Assembly: GCA_050186825.1 (NCBI GenBank)
Contig: JBFWYD010000040.1
Span: 1-64,000 of the forward strand
Source: NORP233 sp050186825
GTDB taxonomy: Bacteria > Planctomycetota > J058
Direction: 5' to 3'
Length of the DNA stretch: 64,000 nucleotides
Shown: one piece after another, positions 27,041 through 36,300 of the stretch
Layout: each line of letters begins with the position of its first letter
How positions within the stretch are numbered: the stretch's first letter is position 1
Notes under the pieces: generated by a model
What the model saw: the letters and a program-made list of their open reading frames with translations, nothing else
Database searches by the model: none
What the model was told of the DNA's origin: nothing
Translations under genes and position numbers: made by a program

Positions 27041-29940
27041 TTCACGTCGTAGAGGTAGAGGAGCAGGCGCGCGTCGCGGCGCTGCACGGTCACTGGTGTG
27101 ACCGTGGGCTCGCCCAGGACCAGGAGCGCGCGGCCGGACCAGGCCGCGTCCAGCGCGAGGGTCGGGCGGTCGTTGGGCTGGAGCCCCGCGCTCAGGTCAC
27201 GCAGCTCACCCCCGCTCGCCGGGGCGGCGCAGATCGCGGGCAGCTTGGCGAAGTCCTGGGCCGCGCCGCCGTGGCCGAGCTCCACGAAGAGCGCGACCGC
27301 GCCGCGCATCGCGATCGCGCAGGAGCTGCGCTTGGCGTGGCTGGCGGTCTCGAGCTCGCTCGAGCGCCCGTCGCCGACCCGGTAGCCCTTGAAGCCCCAG
27401 CGCACGATCCGGGCCTTGCCCATGGCCTTGAAGGCGTCGTCCCAGTCGGCGTTGCCGCCGAGCGCGGTCACGAGCACGCCTCCGGGGCCGGCGGCCAGGC
27501 GGCGCGGGAGGCCGGGCGGCGCGCTCAGCCCGTCGAGCGAGAGGGTCTTGACCTCGAAGCCTGCCGGGTGGAGCACCTTGACCTGCCGGTCCAGGAGGGC
27601 GTAGAGCAGGCCGTCCTCCGCTACGTCGAGGTCGTAGAGGATGTGCCGCCCGCCGATCGCCAGCGGCAGGCCCTCGGGGCGACCGCCCTGGGGGGTAAGG
27701 CGCACGCGGTAGGCCTGGGGCTCGGAGCCCTCCTCCTGGGCGCCGACCCACAGGGTGGCCTCCCCGGAGGCCGGGTCCACGCCCGCGGCCGCGAGGGTGA
27801 ACGAGCCCGGCGGCAGCTTGGAGATGCTCTCCTGCTGGAGGTCGCTCCCCTTGGCGGCCAGCACGACCAGGAAGCGCTCGTTGCTCCCCGGGTTCAGCCC
27901 GACCGCCGCGAAGCGCTCCCCGCCCAGGGCGGTGACCGCGCTCAGGCGGCTGACCTGGCTGGCGGTCAGCTGGGGCACGGCCGCGCGCTTGAGCAGGCTC
28001 ACGCTCGCGGGCAGGGGCGGGCCCTCGGTCGCCTGCAGCGCGGCCTGGGCGCGTGAGTAGAGCCTCGCCGCGTCCTCGTAGCGGCCCTCCTTGCGCGCCT
28101 CCTCAGCCTGCGTCAGGAGCTTGTGGCCCTCGCCGAGGAACTCGCGCCCCGTGCGGATCGTGAGGCGGTCGCGCACGCACAGCGCGTCCTCGCGCACGGC
28201 GTCGAGGCGGCGCTTGACCGCGTCGCTCAAGAGCTCGTCCGCGTGCAGCAGCTGCTCGCCGGCCGCCTCGGCCTGGATCCGCCGCACGCGGCTGGAGCCC
28301 TCCTCGCCGGCCCAGCGCCCGGCCGCGCTGCGCTCGCGCCCGAGCTCGCCCATGGCGGACTGGAGCTTCTCCATGAGGGCGTCCGCGGCCGCGCGCTCGA
28401 GCGACTTCTGGGCGGCGCCCAGCGCGTCGGGGGTCTTGGCGCTGGGGCGCTCGGCGCCGCGCAGGGCCTCCTGCGCCGCCTCGAGCTTGGGCTGCGCCGT
28501 CGCGAGCCCCCAGCGCGAGCCGGCTGCGGTCACCCGCTCCACCGTCTGCTTGAGCCGGTACTTCGCGTCGGAGACGTCCTGGAGCAGCTCCTTCGAGAGC
28601 GGCAGCTCGCCAGGCTCGCCCCCGCCCGTCCTGATCGCCACGGCCTCCGTCTTGGGCCCGTCGGTCTTCTGGGTCTTGGGCTCCTCGGTCTTGGGCTCCT
28701 CGGTCTTGGGGGCCTCGGTCTTGGGGGCCTCGGTCTTGGGGGCCTCGGTCTTCTGGGTCTTGGGCGCGTCGGTCTTCTGGGTCTTGGGCGCGTCGGTCTT
28801 CTGGGTCTTGGGCGCGTCAGTCTTGGCCGTCTTGGGGGCCTCGGTCTTCTGGGTCTTGGGAGCGTCGGTCTTGGTCGTCTTGGGCGCGTCGGTCTTGGCC
28901 GTCTTGGGGGGCTCGGTCTTCTCCGTCTTGGGGTCGTCGGTCTTGGTCGCGACGTCGGGGCCCTGCTTGTCGAGCACGAAGGTCTTCACCGCCCAGCCGC
29001 CCGCGGCCAGCCCGCCGACCAGGAACAGGAAGCAGCCGACCAGGAAGGCCTTGCCGCCGCCGCCCCCGGCCATGGCGGTCAGGGTGCGCTCCGCCGCGTC
29101 GCGCACCGAGCGCAGGAGCGTGCCGCCGCCCGACTCGCCGCGCGCCAGCTCGAGGTCGGCGCGCAGCTCGGCCATGCTCGCGTAGCGGTCCACGGGGTCC
29201 GCCTCGAGGCACTTGCTGACGATGTCGTCCAGGCGGCGCGGGAGGGCGGGGTTGAGCTTGGTCGGGAGCTTGAAGCGGCCCATGGGCAGCTTGCCCGTGA
29301 ACATCTCGTAGATCATCACGCCGACCGAGTAGATGTCGGCGCGGTGGTCCACGCTTCCCGCGTCGGTCTTCTGCTCGGGCGCCATGTAGTTCATGGTGCC
29401 CATGCCCACGTTGGTGGCCGTGAGCGTGATCATCTCCTCGGACTTCTGGGTCAGGCGCGCGATCCCGAAGTCGGCGACCTTGGCCAGCCCGGTGGACTGC
29501 TCGAAGAGCACGTTCCCGGGCTTCATGTCGCGATGCACGATCCCCTTGCGGTGCGCGTACTCCAGCCCGTCGCACACCTGGAGCGCGACGTCGAACAGGA
29601 GGTCCATGCTCATCTGCTCTTGCTTGAGCATGTCCGCGAGGGAGGGGCCCTCGACGAACTCCATCGCGAAGAAGTAGAGGCCCTTGTCCTGCCCCTTGTC
29701 GATGATCTGGACGATGTTCGTGTGGTTGAGGCTGACCATGGCCTCCGCCTCGCGGTGGAAGCGGCTGACCAGGTCGCGGTTGGCCGAGGACTCCGCGGGC
29801 AGGGTCTTGATCGCGACCCAGCGGTCGAGCGAGGGCTGGTAGCCCTTGTAGACCACGGCCATCCCGCCGCGGCCCAGCTCGCTCTTGAGCTCGAACTGGC
29901 CGAGGGTCTGACCGATCAGCGCGTTGGCCTCCCAGGTCAC
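27037..29940 (-). CDS. Ser/Thr kinase with Lys-Thr-Pro repeat stalk and WD-like sensor part
   Basis: 967 aa. Kinase domain about 10-275: GRGGMAVVYKG, VAIK, HRDMKPGN, ADFGIARL, MAPEQ. A transmembrane helix (FLVGCFLFLVGGLAAGGWAV) lies near 305. The stalk (about 330-430) is built from about 18 KT(E/D/Q/A)-type units such as KTQKTDAP. Helical segments follow (430-640), then a C-terminal beta-propeller-like domain (about 650-967). The stalk would span the envelope and hold the propeller away from the membrane. The stop overlaps the next gene by 4 nt. It starts 1 nt after the NHL protein stop. Confidence 0.88.
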   Translation of the reverse strand: MTWEANALIGQTLGQFELKSELGRGGMAVVYKGYQPSLDRWVAIKTLPAESSANRDLVSRFHREAEAMVSLNHTNIVQIIDKGQDKGLYFFAMEFVEGPSLADMLKQEQMSMDLLFDVALQVCDGLEYAHRKGIVHRDMKPGNVLFEQSTGLAKVADFGIARLTQKSEEMITLTATNVGMGTMNYMAPEQKTDAGSVDHRADIYSVGVMIYEMFTGKLPMGRFKLPTKLNPALPRRLDDIVSKCLEADPVDRYASMAELRADLELARGESGGGTLLRSVRDAAERTLTAMAGGGGGKAFLVGCFLFLVGGLAAGGWAVKTFVLDKQGPDVATKTDDPKTEKTEPPKTAKTDAPKTTKTDAPKTQKTEAPKTAKTDAPKTQKTDAPKTQKTDAPKTQKTEAPKTEAPKTEAPKTEEPKTEEPKTQKTDGPKTEAVAIRTGGGEPGELPLSKELLQDVSDAKYRLKQTVERVTAAGSRWGLATAQPKLEAAQEALRGAERPSAKTPDALGAAQKSLERAAADALMEKLQSAMGELGRERSAAGRWAGEEGSSRVRRIQAEAAGEQLLHADELLSDAVKRRLDAVREDALCVRDRLTIRTGREFLGEGHKLLTQAEEARKEGRYEDAARLYSRAQAALQATEGPPLPASVSLLKRAAVPQLTASQVSRLSAVTALGGERFAAVGLNPGSNERFLVVLAAKGSDLQQESISKLPPGSFTLAAAGVDPASGEATLWVGAQEEGSEPQAYRVRLTPQGGRPEGLPLAIGGRHILYDLDVAEDGLLYALLDRQVKVLHPAGFEVKTLSLDGLSAPPGLPRRLAAGPGGVLVTALGGNADWDDAFKAMGKARIVRWGFKGYRVGDGRSSELETASHAKRSSCAIAMRGAVALFVELGHGGAAQDFAKLPAICAAPASGGELRDLSAGLQPNDRPTLALDAAWSGRALLVLGEPTVTPVTVQRRDARLLLYLYDVK

Positions 29941-29941
29941 G

Positions 29942-32347
29942 CTACTTGCCCGCGGGCACCAGCTCGACGACTTGCTTGGTGCTCTTGTCGTAGACGAAGA
30001 GCGCGCCGAAGTCGTCGACGCCGAGGTCGTAGGGGCCCTCGCAGAAGGCGCCCTTGAGCTGGCCCAGGACCTTGCCCCCCGGGCCGATCACCACGATCTG
30101 GTCGTCGCCGGGGTCGGCCACGTAGACCTGGCCGTTGGGGCCGGCCTCGACGTCGCTGATCGCGTCGAACTCGAGCTCGACGGCCTCGGGCTTGCCGCTG
30201 CCGGTCGTGCGGTAGAGGTGCTCGCGGTCGTCGTCGGCGGTCCAGTAGACGGGCCGGGCGGACTCCTTGCCGCCGCCCGAGAGCCGCCCCGTGATCCCGG
30301 TCACGGCGCCGAAGCGCGGGGTGAGCGAGTCGACGAAATCGCGCCCGAAGGTGCGCACGATCCGCGGCTCCTGGTTGAGCAGCGCGAAGTTGCCCTTCTC
30401 CAGCTGCTGGAGCGCCGCCACGTAGGTCTTGTCGTTGACCGCGCTCAGGTCGACCACGTTCTCCAGGCCCTTGGCCAGCGAGCCGAGCGGGCGCCCCTGC
30501 GGGGAGAAGCGGTGCACGCGCCGCTGCCCGGCGTCGAGCACGAAGGCGTCTCCGGCGACCGTCAGGGCGAGGTCGATGGGGTTCTCGAACTCGCCGGTCT
30601 TGGTGCCCTCGCCGCCGAAGCGGGCCCGGACCCAGCCGTCGCGGTCGAAGCGCGTGACCTGGTAGTTGCCGAGGGTCGCGAAGCCGTCGGCGCCGCCGGC
30701 CACGCGCAGCGGGCTGCCCAGCTCGACCCCGCCGCTGCGGCCCACGAAGCCGCCCTTCTCGTCGTAGCGGACCACGGCCTTGCCGTCGCGGTCGAGCACC
30801 CACACCTCGCGCGCCGGCGAGATCCGGATCCGGGTCGGGCTCTCGAGGCCGCTCGGCAGGCCGCTCTCGGCCGCGCCCATCTCGCCCAGGAGCTGCCCGC
30901 TGCGCGAGTAGCGGCGCACGCGGCTCTTGCTGCGGCTGAGCACGCACACGTCCTGGCTGAAGGGGTCGACCGCCAGGCCGCTGAGCACCTCCTCGGGGTC
31001 GCCGACCGAGATCTCGTTGAAGGGGCGGAAGTCGCGGTACATGACCACGGTCTTGCGCCCGGCGTCGAGGACGTGGACCACGTCGTCGCGCCCGACCGCC
31101 AGCGCCACCGGCTGCTTGAGCTCGAAGCGCTCCTCGCCGGGGCTGCCGAAGCTGACCACGAACTGGGCCCTGGCCGTCTTGCCGCGCGAGACCTCGAAGG
31201 CCTGCACGCAGCGCTGCCCGGCGTCGAGCACGTAGAGGTCGCCCGCGCGCGAGAGGCAGAGGTCGACCGCGTCCTTGAAGCGCGCGTTGCCCACCGCGCC
31301 GCCCGAGCCGATCACCAGCGGCGGCCGGCTGAAGGTCCCCCAGCCCGAGTTGAGGTCGTAGCGCAGGACCACGTCGTTGTCGGTGTCGAGCGCGAACACC
31401 GCCCCGTAGTCGCCGTCGGCCGGGCCGAGCAGCGCCAGGGCGCCGACGTAGCGGTCCTCGATCGTCCGCGCGAACACCTCGGGGTAGCGCCAGGGGACCT
31501 CGACCTTGACCGAGGTCGTGCTCCCCCAGCCCTGCTTGGGGGTCAGGGTGAGCACCTCGCCGCGCGCGCCGAAGGTCACGTCACCGGTCAGGCCGTAGCG
31601 GCAGGCGCCGTCGAAGCGGCGGCCGCTGGGGACGTAGCGGGCGTAGATCTCCTGGCCCACCCCGCTCGAGCGCAGCGTCAGGGCGGTGCGCGCCTCGTTG
31701 CCGCCCGAGTCGCGCGCCAGCACGTTGAGCTTGTACTCGCCGGCCTCGGGCGGGGCGTTCCACACGTTGCTGGGCACGACCGTGCGCGCGTAGCGCAGCC
31801 GCCCGCCTGTGACCTCCCAGTCGTAGACGACGAGGTCGTCGGGCTCGTTGCTGACCCGGAGGTCGATCGTCTGCGCCGCCCCCCAGGCCACCGCGTCCCG
31901 CTTGCCGCTGTCGAGCAGCTCGGGGCGGCGGTTGGGGGCCACGGCCGTGGGGTTCAGCAGCGCGCGCAGCTCCTTGGCCACCAGCTTCTCGTTCGGCTCG
32001 ATCGAGAGCACGCGCGCGGCGGCGGTCGAGGGCTCCGTCTGGAACACCTGGACCTGGGCCACGCGCCGCTGGGGGATCACCAGCGGCTGCTCGCCGTTCG
32101 AGAGCGGGAGCATGTAGACCTCGGCCTCCTTGTAGAGGTCGAAGATCTGCCCCACGGCCACGCCGCCGCTCGAGCCCTTGGAGAGCTTGACGCCGCGGGG
32201 GTCGGCCTCGAGCAGCCGGGCCTCGAGCGGCGCCGTGTCCGCCCGGGCGGCGCCAAATGGCACGGCCGAGGCGAGCAGCGCGGTGCAGGCGAGGGGCAGC
32301 GCGCAGGCGAGCGGGGCCCAGGGGCCCCGGGTTGGGCTAGCGAGCAC
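29942..32347 (-). CDS. Exported NHL-repeat beta-propeller protein
   Basis: 801 aa. A signal peptide (hydrophobic core to AARA) is followed by a small N-terminal domain (SSGGVAVGQIFDLYKEAEVY), an Ig-like segment with GEYKLNVLA near 195, and from about 300 a series of NHL-type blades (YVLDAGQRCVQAF, VHVLDAGRKTVVMY, FVLDAGQRRVHRF, VYVADPGDDQIVVI). NHL propellers are binding scaffolds. Placed between two kinases and overlapping the first by 11 nt, it is a good candidate for a ligand-sensing partner of those receptors. No enzyme residues are seen. Confidence 0.85.
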   Translation of the reverse strand: MLASPTRGPWAPLACALPLACTALLASAVPFGAARADTAPLEARLLEADPRGVKLSKGSSGGVAVGQIFDLYKEAEVYMLPLSNGEQPLVIPQRRVAQVQVFQTEPSTAAARVLSIEPNEKLVAKELRALLNPTAVAPNRRPELLDSGKRDAVAWGAAQTIDLRVSNEPDDLVVYDWEVTGGRLRYARTVVPSNVWNAPPEAGEYKLNVLARDSGGNEARTALTLRSSGVGQEIYARYVPSGRRFDGACRYGLTGDVTFGARGEVLTLTPKQGWGSTTSVKVEVPWRYPEVFARTIEDRYVGALALLGPADGDYGAVFALDTDNDVVLRYDLNSGWGTFSRPPLVIGSGGAVGNARFKDAVDLCLSRAGDLYVLDAGQRCVQAFEVSRGKTARAQFVVSFGSPGEERFELKQPVALAVGRDDVVHVLDAGRKTVVMYRDFRPFNEISVGDPEEVLSGLAVDPFSQDVCVLSRSKSRVRRYSRSGQLLGEMGAAESGLPSGLESPTRIRISPAREVWVLDRDGKAVVRYDEKGGFVGRSGGVELGSPLRVAGGADGFATLGNYQVTRFDRDGWVRARFGGEGTKTGEFENPIDLALTVAGDAFVLDAGQRRVHRFSPQGRPLGSLAKGLENVVDLSAVNDKTYVAALQQLEKGNFALLNQEPRIVRTFGRDFVDSLTPRFGAVTGITGRLSGGGKESARPVYWTADDDREHLYRTTGSGKPEAVELEFDAISDVEAGPNGQVYVADPGDDQIVVIGPGGKVLGQLKGAFCEGPYDLGVDDFGALFVYDKSTKQVVELVPAGK

Positions 32348-35300
32348 GAATCCCTCCTTGGACGCGCTGCTCGAGGATCAGCCAGCGCTTGCCGACGCGG
32401 CGCAACTGGAGCACGTGGGTGGTGGTGTAGGAGCGGGGCGCCTGGTCCAGCAGCGCGAGCTGGAACTCCCAGGTGGCGGTGACCTGGGCCAGGCCGCCCT
32501 GGGTGTTGACCGCGGGCTCGCCCGGGTGGGCGCTCTGGAGGAAGCGCCCGCGCATCCGCGCCAGGCCGTCGAGCGCGGCGCGCTCCTTGCGCGCGCCGGG
32601 GCTCTCGGGGTCCATCAGGGCCAGGACGCCCTCGGGGTCGCCCTTGACCAGCGCGCCATCGAGGTCCGCGAGCGCCTGGCTCAGCTCGGCGCGGGCGAGC
32701 TCGTTCTCGGCCATGGCCAGGACCTCCTGGGCGTCGGCCGAGTCGGGGTGCTTGGCCAGGATCTGGTTGGCCCGGCGCCGGGCCTCGGTCCACTCCTTGT
32801 TGCGCGAGAGGCGGCGCAGCTCGGCGACCTCGAGCGCGAGCGTGCGGTTGGCGCCGAGCTGCCGGCGCACCCCCTCGAGCCGGCTCTTGGCCTCGACGTC
32901 GTCGGTGCCGAAGCGCTCGACGTAGGCCTCGAGCGCGGCGACCACCTGGTCGAGCGAGGTCGCGGTGGGGGGCTCGAGCCCCTTGGCGCGCAGGGCCCGC
33001 GCGTCCTGGAGCTTCGACTCGAGCACGCGCAGCTCGGGGTTGCCTGGGTCCGTGTCCTTGAGCGTGCCGAGCTGCTTGATCAGCTTGTCGTGGCTGCCCT
33101 GCGCGAGCAGGTCCTTGGCCGTGCCCGCGATCACCTCGCCCGCGCGCTGGCCCTCGCGGCAGCGCTCGATCAGGTCCTTCCACTCGGCCGGGCGGTCCGC
33201 GGCCGGGACCTGCTCGAGCGCGCCCAGCGCCTCGCGCCAGCGCCGGCCCTGGGCGTGGTTCTCGGCGGTCTGGCGGAAGCCCGCCAGCCGCTGCTGCGCG
33301 CTGGCCAGCTCCTCGTCGCGGCGGCGCAGCCGCTCCTGGAGCTCGCTGACCGAGGGCGCCACCTGGCCGGGCTCGGCCTGGGGGCGGTAGTCGGCGTCGA
33401 GGAGGGCCGCCGCCGCCAGCCGCGTGCGTGCCTCGTTCAGCGCGTCGCGCTCGAGCGCCCCGCGGCCCGCCTCGTAGGCCTCGCGCAGGGCCGGGACCGG
33501 CGACCACTTCAGGTCTCGCTCGGCCACGTCCCGCCCCTCGGCGTCGAGCAGCAGCCCCTGGTTCTGGTTGGCCTCGTCGCGGTGCAGCCGGGCCTCGAAG
33601 GAGATCGGGTCGTAGCCGCGGCGCGTGAAGGTGATCCGGTAGTCGTCGCCGAGCGGGTAGCTCCCCGAACTGCCCCGGCGGAGCGCGTAGGGGTCGTGCT
33701 TGGCGCGGGCCAGCTCGATCCCCACGCCCTCGCCCCAGCGCGCGACGGGGTAGGTGTAGAGCACCTCGCCGGCGGCGGGGGCGCCCGAGGCGGAGGACCT
33801 CGGCGAGGGTGAGGTCCCGGGCGAGGCCGAGGCCGAGGGCGCGGGCGAGGGCGTGACCGCCACCTGGGTGCCGACCGGCGCGGGCGAGCCGCTCGGGCCG
33901 GGGCTCGGCTGCGGGCCGGGGTCGGTCGGCTTGATCAGGCCGAGCCGCGCCATGACCTCGCGCGTCTCCTGGTTGTGGAAGCTCCAGGCGTAGCCGAAGG
34001 CGGCCCCGCCGGCGAGCAGCAGCAGGAGCGCCACCAGCGGCAGGCTGCTCCGCTTGGGCGGCGGGGCCGGGACGCGCCGCGAGACGGGGCGACGCCGCTC
34101 CTCGGCCTCCTCGGCGCGCGGCTGCTTCGGCTGCTTGGTGGCGGTGGTGCCGCGCCCAGCCCCCTCGCGACCGGCCTCGCGCCGCTCGGGCGTCCGCTCG
34201 GGGCGCGCCACGCGCGTGTCGTCGCCCTCGACCTCGGCCAGGGTGATGTCGTCGTCTGTGACGGCGCTCACGCTCCCGGGGTCGACGGTCTCCTCGAGGT
34301 CCGCGTCGCTGGGCTCGCGCCCGTCGCGGCGGAGGGGGCCGGTCACGCCCTCGGTCACGGCGTTGCGCCGCGAGGAGGTCGAGTTGCCCCGCCCGCTGGT
34401 GCGCCCGCCGCGCGCGATCGGGACGCCGCCGCTGCTGTTCAGCCGCTTGGGGCCGCTCATCCCCTCGACGCGCTTGGGGTCGAGGTAGCCCGAGTCGGGG
34501 CGGCGCTCGCCGGCTTCGTCGACGTAGTGCTCGTAGTTGTCGTAGAACTCGGCCAGGTCGGCGAGGAACTCCTGCGCCGTGCGGTAGCGGTCGTCCGGAT
34601 CCTTCTCCAGCAGCTTGAGCGTGATCTCGGCCAGGAAGGGCGGGACCTCGGGGCGCAGGTCGCGCGGCGGCGGCGGCGGCTCGTAGACGTGCTTGAAGAT
34701 CAGCCCTGCCGGCGTGTCCGCCTTGAAGGGCAGCGTGCCGGTGAGCAGCTCGTAGAGCACGATCCCCAGGCTGTAGAGGTCGCTGCGCCCGTCGAGCGGG
34801 TCGCCGCGCCCCTGCTCGGGCGAGAGGTAGTTGGGGGTGCCCATGATCAGCCCGGCGTTGGTCAGGCTCTTGGCCTCGGGCCCGCCCGAGGTCGCCTTGG
34901 CCAGGCCGAAGTCCATGACCTTCACGATCCCGTTGCGGTCGATCATCACGTTGCTGGGCTTGATGTCGCGGTGGATCAGCCCCTTCTCGTGCGCGACCGA
35001 GAGCGCGCTGCCGACGCCCATCAGGATGTCGACCATCTCGCCCCAGTCGAGGAAGCGCTCGCGGCGGATCCGCTGCTGGAGGTCCTCGCCCTCGACGTAC
35101 TCCATGGCGAAGTAGGGCGTCCCCTCGTCGATCCCGTAGGCGTAGATCTGGATGACGTTGGGGTGCACCAGCGAGGCGGCCGCCTTGGCCTCGCGCTGGA
35201 AGCGCTCGATGAAGTTCTCCTGGGTGGCCAGCTGGCGGGGCAGGACCTTGACCGCCACGGGGCGGTCGAGGGAGATCTGGCGCGCGAGCCACACCTCGCC

Positions 35301-35600
35301 CATGCCGCCCTGGCCGACCTTGCGCTCGAGCTCGAAGTCCCCCAGCCGGCGCGAGGAGGCCTTGAGCTGGGCCATGGTGTCCGAGTCGAAGTGGACGGTC
35401 TCGACTCCGGACTCGTCGGCCGAGACCAGCTCCGCCTCGACGGCGTCGGAGTCGGAGTCCGGGGAGTAGGCAGACGAGCCCAGCAGGCCCGCGTCGACCG
35501 AGTCCATGGTGTCTTCGCCGACCGCGTCGCCGGGGAGCAGCGGGACGTCCGCCGAGTCGGAGCGCCGGCCTCGGGTGGGGTCTTGGTCCTTGCTCGGCAT
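32337..35600 (-). CDS. Large Ser/Thr kinase with long extracytoplasmic part and NTF2-like end
   Basis: 1087 aa, first gene of the minus-strand operon. An acidic Ser/Asp-rich N-terminus (1-75) precedes the kinase domain (about 85-345: GQGGMGEVWLAR, VAVK, HRDIKPSN, MDFGLAK, LSPEQ). A juxtamembrane Arg/Glu-rich region leads to a helix (LPLVALLLLLAGGAAFGYAW) near 540. Beyond it are a Ser/Pro/Thr linker, a PEGA-like beta segment, long helices with coiled-coil character (about 700-960) and a C-terminal NTF2/SnoaL-like domain (about 975-1080). The ATG at 35600 follows GGGGGAAG at an acceptable distance; longer open frame upstream is intergenic. Confidence 0.88.
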   Translation of the reverse strand: MPSKDQDPTRGRRSDSADVPLLPGDAVGEDTMDSVDAGLLGSSAYSPDSDSDAVEAELVSADESGVETVHFDSDTMAQLKASSRRLGDFELERKVGQGGMGEVWLARQISLDRPVAVKVLPRQLATQENFIERFQREAKAAASLVHPNVIQIYAYGIDEGTPYFAMEYVEGEDLQQRIRRERFLDWGEMVDILMGVGSALSVAHEKGLIHRDIKPSNVMIDRNGIVKVMDFGLAKATSGGPEAKSLTNAGLIMGTPNYLSPEQGRGDPLDGRSDLYSLGIVLYELLTGTLPFKADTPAGLIFKHVYEPPPPPRDLRPEVPPFLAEITLKLLEKDPDDRYRTAQEFLADLAEFYDNYEHYVDEAGERRPDSGYLDPKRVEGMSGPKRLNSSGGVPIARGGRTSGRGNSTSSRRNAVTEGVTGPLRRDGREPSDADLEETVDPGSVSAVTDDDITLAEVEGDDTRVARPERTPERREAGREGAGRGTTATKQPKQPRAEEAEERRRPVSRRVPAPPPKRSSLPLVALLLLLAGGAAFGYAWSFHNQETREVMARLGLIKPTDPGPQPSPGPSGSPAPVGTQVAVTPSPAPSASASPGTSPSPRSSASGAPAAGEVLYTYPVARWGEGVGIELARAKHDPYALRRGSSGSYPLGDDYRITFTRRGYDPISFEARLHRDEANQNQGLLLDAEGRDVAERDLKWSPVPALREAYEAGRGALERDALNEARTRLAAAALLDADYRPQAEPGQVAPSVSELQERLRRRDEELASAQQRLAGFRQTAENHAQGRRWREALGALEQVPAADRPAEWKDLIERCREGQRAGEVIAGTAKDLLAQGSHDKLIKQLGTLKDTDPGNPELRVLESKLQDARALRAKGLEPPTATSLDQVVAALEAYVERFGTDDVEAKSRLEGVRRQLGANRTLALEVAELRRLSRNKEWTEARRRANQILAKHPDSADAQEVLAMAENELARAELSQALADLDGALVKGDPEGVLALMDPESPGARKERAALDGLARMRGRFLQSAHPGEPAVNTQGGLAQVTATWEFQLALLDQAPRSYTTTHVLQLRRVGKRWLILEQRVQGGIRAR

Positions 35601-35767
35601 TCCTAAGCTTCCCCCGCGCCCAGGCCCCGGCGGCCGGCGCCTCGCCGGTCGCTCCACCCGGCCGGTGGATCCTGGCGGGAGCGGCTCCCAGCCGAGGGTC
35701 GACCAGCCTACCGTGACCCCCCGGATTGGGGGCTCGCCAGTATAGAGCTTGGGGTTACGTTCTGCCG

Positions 35768-35795
35768 CCCATGGGAGGAGGCCCATGGGAGGAGG
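35768..35795 (+). repeat. Tandem duplication of a 14-bp block with SD and ATG
   Basis: CCCATGGGAGGAGG occurs twice head to tail. The second copy supplies the GGAGG 8 nt upstream of the ATG at 35803. Each copy also contains its own ATG, in other reading contexts. Region 35601-35767 is the divergent promoter gap and shows no gene. Confidence 0.85.
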
Positions 35796-35802
35796 TAGAG
35801 CC

Positions 35803-36120
35803 ATGAGCGCAGCCCGCCGCAAGCGCACCCTGGCCAAGCTCGGCGAGGTGTGCGCCAAGATCGAGAAGATCCTGGCCGGTCAGGAGCTAACCCTCGCCGA
35901 CGTCGAGCTCCCTCAGGAGCGGGACCCGGGCCCCAGCCCTCTCGAGCGGCTGGAGGCGATGAAGCGGCTCCTGAACGAGACCCTGGCCGAGCTGAGCCGG
36001 GGCGAGCCGCGCCGCTGCCTCCGCTGCGGCGCCCCGCTCCCCGACGCGGTCCTGGACGAGATGCCCTGGGCCTTCCGCTGCGCACACGATGCGCCTTGTG
36101 TCGCCCCCGAGCAGCAGTAG
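35803..36120 (+). CDS. DksA/TraR-like C4 zinc-ribbon protein
   Basis: 105 aa. The N-terminal 70 residues form two helices of coiled-coil character (LAKLGEVCAKIEKILAG; LERLEAMKRLLNETLAEL). The C-terminus has RCLRCGAPLPDAVLDEMPWAFRC followed by a fourth Cys, the pattern of the DksA/TraR zinc finger, where ...P.A..C follows the first pair. The last Cys is spaced by five residues instead of two. DksA-family proteins enter the RNA polymerase secondary channel; whether this one does is inference. The ATG at 35803 is fixed by the duplicated GGAGG. Confidence 0.7.
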   Translation: MSAARRKRTLAKLGEVCAKIEKILAGQELTLADVELPQERDPGPSPLERLEAMKRLLNETLAELSRGEPRRCLRCGAPLPDAVLDEMPWAFRCAHDAPCVAPEQQ

Positions 36121-36154
36121 AATCCGCCGCTCGGCCCGGGAGACCGGGTCGTTT

Positions 36155-36225
36155 TGGCGCGTCGTCTAACGGTAGGACAGGGGACTCTGGATCCTCTAGT
36201 CAAGGTTCGAATCCTTGCGCGCCAG
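36155..36225 (+). tRNA. tRNA-Gln (anticodon CUG)
   Basis: A complete cloverleaf: acceptor stem TGGCGCG with CGCGCCA (36155-36161, 36218-36224), anticodon stem GGGGA/TCCTC with one G-U pair, loop CTCTGGA with anticodon CTG at 36187-36189, and T arm CAAGG-TTCGAAT-CCTTG. The U1-A72 pair and discriminator G73 are typical of tRNA-Gln. CCA is not encoded. Confidence 0.95.
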
Positions 36226-36234
36226 CTCGAAAGT

Positions 36235-36262
36235 CCGCCCCGGGGTCCCAGCCTCGGGGCGG
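36235..36262 (+). terminator. GC hairpin after the tRNA
   Basis: An 8-bp perfect stem, CCGCCCCG (36235-36242) with CGGGGCGG (36255-36262), lies 10 nt after the tRNA. There is no T-run. Probable tRNA terminator. Confidence 0.55.
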
Positions 36263-36300
36263 CGCCCTGTACGGGCACCGGGGCGCCTCAGTCGGGCGCC

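Noticed and set aside
28640..28950. Repeated GTCTTGGG-type DNA as a minisatellite or CRISPR-like array
   Set aside because: It is the coding DNA of the Lys-Thr-Pro stalk in frame within a kinase gene; units are short and without spacers.
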